NCBI RefSeq assembly: GCF_036785885.1
Contig: NC_092312.1
Location: 26,588,001-26,652,000 of the forward strand
Direction: 5' to 3'
Length of the DNA: 64,000 bases
Source: Coffea arabica
Lineage: Eukaryota > Streptophyta > Magnoliopsida > Gentianales > Rubiaceae
The number at the start of each line of letters is the position of its first letter. Positions within the stretch are counted from its first letter, which is position 1. The notes below the pieces were generated by a model. It searched no databases, had not been told where the DNA came from, and saw only the letters and a program-made list of their open reading frames with translations. The translations under genes and the position numbers were made by a program. This document shows, in pieces, positions 56,910 through 64,000 of this stretch.

Positions 56910-58834
56910 TGATAAGTGGATATTTTACGTATTTTTAGTATGTTTTATTAGTTAGTTTTGGTGTGTTTTATCTAGTTTTATAGTTAATTAACTAGGGTTT
57001 TGGTCAAGATATCTATATTGCGGTTTAATTGGCAAAAATTGCATTTATATAGATTTTAACGGAAAGAACTTCATGTTTTTGTAGGTTTAAGGACTCAATC
57101 ATCAGTTGGAGTGAATTCAGAAGAAAATTGGATGATAATTGATGAATTGAAGTGGTTTAAAGAAGGCATGAAGTACAAAACATTCAATTGAGGGAATTCA
57201 AGTAAAGACAGTTTCGACATATCTTGGTATTTCGGCTATATCTCGAGATACAATGATCGGATCGAGGTGATCTTGGTATCATTTTGAAACTAAGAGATAT
57301 ATCTACATTTGGTATGAGATATCAAAGTCCAATTCAGTCATTTTCTTGGTCAAAAAGTCGAAACACAGAAACTTATCTGGATGGTCGAAAGTTGAAGCCC
57401 AGAATTGACCAGTCTATGGTATTTCGACCATATCTCTGTCCAACGATCTCCAAATTAGATGCTTCTTGAAGCATTGAAACGGTAATTCAAAGGGCTATAA
57501 TTTTTGTGTTTTGCATAACAGCCAGTTCGGTGGCTATCATAGAGAAAATTGCAGTTGAAATGAGGTTAAAAGTGAAAACGCGTATGGCAGCCGAATTTCT
57601 GCAATTTGCTCAGCCATTTTTCTCATCTTCACACTACTTTCCAGCTAGAGTTGGAGAGAAAACGTAGGCTACACATATTTTTGATGCACAAAGGAAGAAA
57701 AATAGCTTATTGTCAAGTCAAAAATATACGATGGAATCAAGAGGCTGGAACTTTGTTTTGTTGACTTGGTTAACACCAGATTTAGAGAATCAAAGGGGAG
57801 AAGAAAAATACGGTAGGTGAAGGGAAGATATCAGAATTTTAGGATAAAAACTGAGGCTAGTCATATTCTCTGGGGCTAGCAATTTTTGCAGGAGCTTGGA
57901 GAGTGCAAGAATTACCACAAAAATGTAGTTCTTCCATTTCCTTAGTGTAGGATAGTTTAGCTAGTTAGTTCATCCTTCTTGTATATTAGCTAGATTAGGA
58001 TGAAGATAGAGATGAAGAAGGAGGAGTTGAAACTCAAGTGACATGGGTTATCTCTTCTTCGACTCTTTATCTTTTGTATTAGATTCTTAAGTATGGTTAA
58101 TATACAAGTTTTAGATTTTATGTTTATTATGTATTTCTAAAGTTAATGCCTAGAGTATGGATGAACTTTCTATATTTTGTTAGTGATGTTTATTTGGTTA
58201 TTTAGTGATATTATTTTGAACAAGTTATTTATCACTTTTGATATTCTAATCATAATTAACTGGCCATTAATTGTGATTATCTAAGGTGTTAAATTTGCAA
58301 TGAGAATTGAAATTTAACACTAATTCAAGGAAGTGATAAACATAGGGAGTTCACTCACGAAAGTAAAGGTGCACCTATGTGGTTTAAGTGACTTGTTTCA
58401 TGTAATTTCATAGAAGAAATGAACTTGTAGTTAATTTCATAACCACGAGAGTAGGTATGGCTTAATTACAAGTATAGTTGATTAACTACGAGAGTAGGTT
58501 TCACATACATTAGGAAATTACGTCACAACTAGTCAAGATAATAGCATTCACTTAACTGGTAATTTCACTTGCAAGAGTAGTAAGGAATTCCGTATCTCTA
58601 GGAGTTTTCTAGTGTTAATTTTCATTACTTTTATATTTATGGTTGTCTAGATAATAAAGGAGTTCGAAAATCACCAGTAATTGCAATCTTCCCTATGTGA
58701 TTGACCCTTAATACCCTATACTCGCTCACGATTCGTATACTTGCGATAGATCGCGTGTGGGGTATTTAGGAGTTTATAAATGTAAAACTTGATTGTGAAT
58801 GAGTTAATTGTATATGTATACCCCGCGCACGTCA
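56910..58834 (+). mobile_element. Solo LTR, 1.9 kb, same family as 40243-42148
   Basis: Starts TGATAAGTGGATATTTTACG and ends CCCCGCGCACGTCA, flanked by the exact 5-bp duplication TTCGC (56905-56909 and 58835-58839). It shares with the nested solo LTR the TATTTCGGCTATATC and TGATCGGATCGAGGTGAT phrases and the ordered downstream blocks, with moderate divergence and small indels. No coding frame. Confidence 0.9.
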
Positions 58835-59136
58835 TTCGCATTTGCCGAATGCGATTTATTATTGAATTTCTAATTTTGCAAAAATCTAAAAAAAAAACAA
58901 TTGCTTCAGAGACCTCGCATTTAACATATGCGAGATTTGAAACCTTTTGATTTTTTAATATTAATAAATTCAAGCTCATCATTTTTTTTTTATAAATTCA
59001 AGCAAATTGTTTTTGTTTTTCTGTTGAGTGTGGGTTTTGCTTTTTATTTTATAAAATTATGGAGAATGAATTTTTAGGTTATCATCCATTAATCTTGAAT
59101 TTCACGTACTGAGTACTAATATGACCTAATCCCATA

Positions 59137-59261
59137 ATCGGATTCGTGCGTGTTGTAAATCCCTTTTAAATTCAACCACTTCCCATGCTATCTAAGTATG
59201 CCTAGATAGACAATAACTTGCTTAACAATAGGGATTTACTTAGATAGCATGGGAATCCGAT
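59137..59261. repeat. Nested inverted repeat with a 19 bp perfect stem
   Basis: TTCCCATGCTATCTAAGTA (59180-59198) and its exact reverse complement TACTTAGATAGCATGGGAA (59237-59255) enclose 38 bases. An outer pair, ATCGGATTC (59137-59145) and GAATCCGAT (59253-59261), adds a second arm, and TAAATCCC / GGGATTTA offers an alternative pairing. It is a strong foldback with no gene around it. Confidence 0.8.
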
Positions 59262-59479
59262 TTAGGAGCTCACAATCATTTTTGTTTTCGAATTGACATT
59301 CATCATAGAGGAATAAATCCTTTTTTGTTTTTAATTATAGATTTGTGAAAAAAATCTATAATTTGAACATAAAAAGTTGTACGACAATACTACAAAATTT
59401 AATTATTCAAAATAGAATATAGTCCTTGTAGATAAAATAATCAATCAAGACTAAGCCCGAACCAAATTAGCCTTGATTG

Positions 59480-59835
59480 GAGTGCTAATCGCGACTTAGC
59501 AAGGAAAGTGAAGAAAACACGACTTAGCAATGCAAGTGGAGAAAATGCAACTTAGCAAAAGTTGCGTTTTGATAAGTCACGTTTTCTTCAAGTTCCTTGC
59601 AGAAATGAAAATGCGACTTCGCATTTAGCACTAACTTTAAAAAATATATTTTTTTTACAGCTCACATTTAGCAAAATGGCTTCCACACAAGTTCCTTTCA
59701 AAGTTCCACTCTTTTGAGCAAATACCAAATTTGTGAGGTCTGGTTTTCTTTTTCTTTTTTTTTTTGGGACTTTGCGGGTCTAAATATTCAGAGTGACTTC
59801 GCATTCAGGAGTTCGCATTTGTTGAATGCGAAGAT
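59480..59835. repeat. Cluster of GCGACTTAGCAA / TTCGCATTT words
   Basis: CGACTTAGCAA, CAACTTAGCAA, GCGACTTCGCATT and TTCGCATTTGTTGAATGCGA occur several times in both orientations. The same GCATTTGCCGAATGCG palindrome lies at 58837-58855, just right of the solo LTR. This suggests one older repeat split by that insertion. Confidence 0.5.
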
Positions 59836-60762
59836 CCCTTGGACAGAATTCCATACTAAAAATGCCCCCTTTGTAGAAATTTTTTGAAATTCATCATAAA
59901 TTTTGAATTTTCTCTTACTCAAGACAGGCGGCTGCTGTAGTCCTATTTTCCCTCCTCCTGTTCGCTCTTCACCGTCGACATTTTTTTGAAGGTGGGTTTC
60001 CTCTTGACGCCTCTTCTCCACTCTCTTCTTCCCCATCTCCGGCCTACCACCGTCTACAGCTAGCCCAGGGGTCTCACCCTCGTTTATCTTTTTTTGTCCT
60101 AATCAAAACCCTAGAGTGGGGCAGAGGGTGAGAAAAAACAGTAAAAAACTTTTTTGTCCTAGTCAAAACCCTCGTTTATTTCCCACCCTCGTTGTTCTTT
60201 TTACTGTTTTTGATCTTTTTTAGGCTTACGTATCAATACTTGTTTGGATTAATTTTGGGTCAATTTCTGTTTACGTGTCAATTCCCCTAAATTGTACACT
60301 TTTTTTTTTTTGCGTGAGGATCAGTGATAAGAACACTTAGAGCATAGGAAATAAGAAAACTGGATTGTTCTCTCTCCCTCCATCCCTTTGATGCATAGCA
60401 ATTTTCCCATCCCTCTGCGTTGCTGCGATAACCTACACCCTCTCAAATCTTAGCCATCATCATATGTGTTAATCCTTCTAACCTTACTTCTCATTGCTTT
60501 TTTTTTTTTAATTCAAGCAAATTGTTAATAACTAACAGAAATCTTATGCTGTTTTTTTTAGGTTTGATTAACAGTCGAGCAACACCAACATTCAAGTAAG
60601 ATTTTCCATTCGTATTGGTGTTTCCATTTGGTTAGTTGGTAATTCTGCAAGTTTTTAATACACAGACAAGGGCTGGTATTCTAAAGAATGTGCAGACAAT
60701 ATGCATTCATAGATGCATTATAGAAGAAATTATGGTTTCTGAATAAGCTGTGATTTTTTTTT
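59836..60762. other. Possible 5' UTR region, no clear exon
   Basis: CT-rich sequence near 59940-60230 resembles a plant leader, with a repeated TTTTTTGTCCTARTCAAAAC phrase. No supported coding exon before 60763. Confidence 0.35.
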
Positions 60763-60957
60763 TTGTTGGTCGTAAAAGCTAAAAATGCTGGGATGTCTGT
60801 TGTTATGGTTCCTAATCCTAGGTTGGACAACTTATATCATGAAATTGCTGATCAGGTTCTGAGTTCCCTACTGGATTTCAACCCCAAAGATTGGGGGCTG
60901 CCTCCATTTAAAAACTTAAGGAAGCCAATATACTTTCTTTTCAAAGTGGATTCTTAA
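60763..60957 (+). pseudogene. HAD phosphatase last-exon fragment (glycerol-3-phosphatase/GS1-like)
   Basis: Encodes AKNAGMSVVMVPNPRLDNLY, then HEIADQVLSSLLDFNPKDWG and LPPF. This is the C-terminal exon of plant HAD-like (DL)-glycerol-3-phosphatase/GS1 proteins, whose usual wording is AAGMSVVMVPDPRLD..ADQVLSSLLDFKPEEWGLP. The catalytic DxDG and the other HAD motifs lie in earlier exons, and none was found in the 0.9 kb upstream. It ends with an unusual tail and TAA at 60957. Either a gene remnant or the last exon of a gene whose other exons I missed. Confidence 0.6.
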
Positions 60958-61976
60958 GATTTCAACACTATTGGCCGTGCAACCAAACTGTGAACGCGCA
61001 AACAGATCACTTTATTGCGCGTAAAAGGATTCACAGACTTCAAGTTGAGTAATGATTGACTATCATAGAAAAGAGAAGTTTTTGGTTATTGGTATCACTT
61101 CTAATTGCTATAGGAATGTTTTTATGTTTGTGATGATCATATCATGAGAATTAACTTTTAAAAAAAATTAGGCATTCAGAACCTCTAATCTTGTAAGCCG
61201 GCCACCTGCAGTTGTGTTTTATGTGTTTATAGCTATTCTGATTTTAAATTAGTTGTTTTCTCATGTTGGTTGCATGTCCTCAGTTAGAACTCAAATTTAG
61301 ATAAATGAAAGAAAAGCTTGGAACTGATCCTTTATCACGAGTGATAAGCTAATGCTCTCACAGTGGATAGAAAGAAACTTAATTGTTGAAAATTATTGCA
61401 TTAGAATATGCAATGCAGATTTTTTTTCCATTTTGGAGTACCTCTTGGTTGTGCTAGCATTTATATACTTCTCATGGCTGTTTAATATAACAAAATAGTT
61501 CAACATGGTTGTACTTCTCACAACAACCGGTTGAATGGAGGTGTTTGCGTGATTGCTATATTATCTTTGTTTGATTTCTTTTGGCATATGCAGTCATGTT
61601 TCTTTGTTAGAATTAATGCATGTTCTTTTATGAATATGTGACTAGTTTATTGTGAAATTACTTTTGATAGATTGAGAATGTTTCATGTGTTATATCCATT
61701 GATGGAAAGAAAAAGAAAAAGAAAATGAATTAGTGGGCCCAAGTTGAGATTTTCATATTGCGTTGACAGGAAAATAAAAAAAAGAAACTAACTTTTTGGG
61801 ACAAGAATTTGTTTCCGGGATCTTTTTTATCCTGGGATATTTTGATACCGAACTGTACCTAGTGTGGTACAATATAATGGTTGGAGTTTTTCATTTTGGT
61901 AAGAGACATGTATGAATGCCGCCATTCTTGCTGCCGACTAGCACCATATTTGACTTGTTGAGTTGGATATATGCAG
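60958..61976. other. Intergenic region upstream of the kinase-like gene
   Basis: AT-rich. The acceptor-like TATATGCAG just before 61977 suggests an intron in the 5' UTR. No exon seen. Confidence 0.4.
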
Positions 61977-63590
61977 ATGACAGAGATGGCAGAGGCTGGG
62001 AAATCTGACCTTTTGGAACTCACAAATGAACAGTTGAATCACTATACAGCCGGATTTAGCGAAGAAAATTTTTTGGGTCAAACAATGTTTGGTATGTTAT
62101 TTCGAGGCAAGATCATCAATGTCCCAGAGGTAGGACAGACAAAGGAGGTGATTGTGAAGATATGGAAGAACCAAAAAAGTTTGTACATCGATGGAATTGA
62201 TAAGTGCTCCAGATTGAAGGTTTGTTTCCTGATATCCTGTTGTTGTCCATTTAGTCTTTGCAGCCCTTTTTTTTCGAGCTTCCTCTGCATTTCCCATTTT
62301 TCTGTAATTGGAAAAATTCATTTTTTGGATGTAGGACGAAGTACGTGTCTTGCAGCAGCCAAGAATGAGGAGTCATCCCAATTTGGTGAATTTGATAGGG
62401 TATAGTGACCAGGAAGAGCCTCTGGGAGTTGTTTACGACCTGAATCCGCGGGATATACTGCAAAATCTGCTGGTTCAAGGTACTTACTGATCCAGTGTTA
62501 GAGATGATTTGCTGGTTCCGTTAACTTAAATTCCCTCCCATAGAAATTGGCATCTCTTTCATACAAAATGTATATGAGCTAGTGTTCCAAATTTATTTTT
62601 TCTGACTTGTTTCTTTAGCTTCCAAAACGTCTTAACTGTTGTTGAGGTAGAAGAAGTAAACTGTTTGGGATTGCAGCTGCCCTCCCCCCATCTTAATGAC
62701 TTTGTTATTCCAGATGACTTCGGTTGGCTACAAAGAATTAAGGTTGCTCTAGGATTTGCTCGCTTGCTAGAGTTTTTGACCGACAATGGTGCAGAATATT
62801 TGGTTCGTAAGATTGATGCGACCCAAGTAATGATTGATCAGGTTCTTATTTGTGTGTCTGTTGTGCAATATTTGTTGTGCTTTCACATTTTTTATGCATG
62901 TTTCTCAAACTTTCACCGTTATCGTTCATCATTTGGTGTTAGGACTATAACCCCCTGCTATTTGAATTTGTACCACTGAGTGATGGTGTTGTGAGTGATA
63001 TGTCTAGTTTGTGGAAAAGGAGGCTAAGGGGAGCTGTTCTTAGACAATCGTCTAATGCTGGTACGCAAACCCTGTTCTGAGGATTGTTTCTGACGAATTG
63101 ACTAGTTAAATACGTTATCTTCATTTTGGTTACAAGTCTCATCTCGTCCTGCTGCCGAATGCTTGCCAATTCAATCCACTGAAATAAAATGTTTCTTGTC
63201 TTCCTTTCCGAAATTCCCTGGAATTGCTTGACAGGTTCAGAGACGTGTCTAGATTGTGATGTCTATGGATATGGTGTTATACTTGTGAGTTTAATAGCCA
63301 AAAGAGTTGCAGACAAGGAAAGGCCAGGCGAGACTTCAGTGGATCTCTGGGCTCGGGAAGCTTATATGCCAAAGAAGTCATTCCTCACTAGAAAGCCACA
63401 AGGTTCACTTGTTAATGCAACCTTTGAGAATGATCCTAATTTTGATAAGCGGGACGGACCAAAAATTACAGATCTAGCAATGCGCTGTATTCAATGGGAC
63501 AAACCGCCAAACATGAAGGAAGTTGTTCAGCGTTTGGAGGGTTTACACGTTGCGAAAGATCATAGTGAGGCGCTTGCTTTTAACAGTTGA
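61977..63590 (+). CDS. Receptor-like kinase-related protein, probable pseudokinase
   Basis: Five exons with GT-AG borders: 61977-62219, 62335-62479, 62677-62841, 62943-63060 and 63235-63590. The layout follows a plant RLK/RLCK domain: LTNEQLNHYTAGFSEENFLG (ANLG start), VIVKIWK with the beta-3 Lys, HPNLVNLIGYS, then a C-lobe with DVYGYGVILVSLIAKR and AMRCIQWDKPPNMKEVVQRL. The catalytic loop normally HRDLKxxN reads YLVRKIDATQVMID, and the DFG site reads FEFV. Catalytic Asp and metal-binding Asp are therefore both gone, pointing to a non-catalytic scaffold or regulator. Exon lengths sum to 3n+1: joining exon 2 to exon 3 shifts the frame unless the C6 run at about 62683-62689 is one base shorter. 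That could be a sequence error or a real frameshift. Confidence 0.65.
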
Positions 63591-64000
63591 ATTTCTGAAT
63601 GATTGGGTTAAAGCTATAGCAAAGATTCAGGTTCTTGATCAGATGAACTTTAATCTCTTACCAAATGTTATCAAAATGTGATTACTTTTTATACACCATC
63701 AATGTAAATTTTTTTTTATATACATATACAAGTAGGTTTAGATGAATATCACATCATTTACTGTTCAAATTTTAATCTTCTAAAAGCCTTTTGAGTATCT
63801 AAAGTAGCTCACTTCTTCACTAGACTAATTGCATGCTTTGTGTGAGCACCGAGTCAGTTAAACTCTTTAAAGTCATCCTTCAACAAGCTATTACTCGAAT
63901 TGGCTCCACTTTTTTTTTTTGTTAAGCATATAGAAAAATCACTTAAATTTGCTCTATTTCCGATTTCAATATTCGAAAATGAAGTTTAAATTACTAGATA
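63591..64000. other. 3' flank of the kinase-like gene
   Basis: AT-rich 3' UTR and intergenic DNA. No further feature seen. Confidence 0.4.

Overview
This is a plant nuclear window, almost certainly from a eudicot. The signs are split genes with GT-AG introns, AT-rich intergenic DNA, AGP23-type arabinogalactan peptides, and plant families of LTR, hAT, CACTA, MULE, Helitron and SINE elements. I cannot name the species. There is no bacterial, organellar or CRISPR content.

Host genes lie mainly at the two ends. At 581-4359 (+) is the 3' part of an eight-exon RRM gene with a PABPN1-like RNA-binding domain. At 7164-8060 (-) is an intronless gene for an organelle-targeted membrane protein. A small secreted AG-peptide gene is at 12190-12405 (-). 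Two identical AGP23-like genes are at 22658-22843 and 43891-44076 (-). At the right end are an isolated HAD-phosphatase exon (60763-60957) and a five-exon receptor-kinase-like gene (61977-63590, +). The kinase lacks recognisable HRD and DFG motifs and looks like a pseudokinase.

The middle, from about 8.5 to 59 kb, is nested mobile DNA whose order of insertion can be read. The key structure is a tandem duplication of a segment carrying an AGP gene, a SINE and a carbohydrate-esterase fragment. Unit 2 (43774-47169, 3.4 kb) is compact. Unit 1 (22540-43773, 21.2 kb) is the same segment swollen by two insertions. The first is a 14.9 kb Helitron-like element (23902-38799), inserted exactly between A and T. 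It has an 8-bp-stem hairpin plus CTAG at its 3' end and carries exon fragments of at least three unrelated host genes (homocysteine S-methyltransferase, PDI-like 2, prolyl-tRNA synthetase), all on one strand. A damaged Ty3/gypsy chromovirus sits between two of those fragments. The second is a hAT element (39357-42272, 8-bp target duplication) carrying a fragment with a plastid-transit-like N-terminus, and itself invaded by a solo LTR. Unit 2 preserves both empty sites.

Other elements have target duplications that I could read: solo LTRs at 15057-18881, 20069-21586, 40243-42148 and 56910-58834; a CACTA element (52283-55533) nested in a hAT (52199-56493); MULE-type foldback MITEs at 21649-22106 and 51018-52052; and a Tourist-like MITE at 19052-19318. 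A 5'-truncated LINE tail and three decayed copies of a GQSNM-type esterase complete the region. All boundaries were read by eye from terminal motifs and flanking repeats. Family names come from recalled motifs, not from a search.
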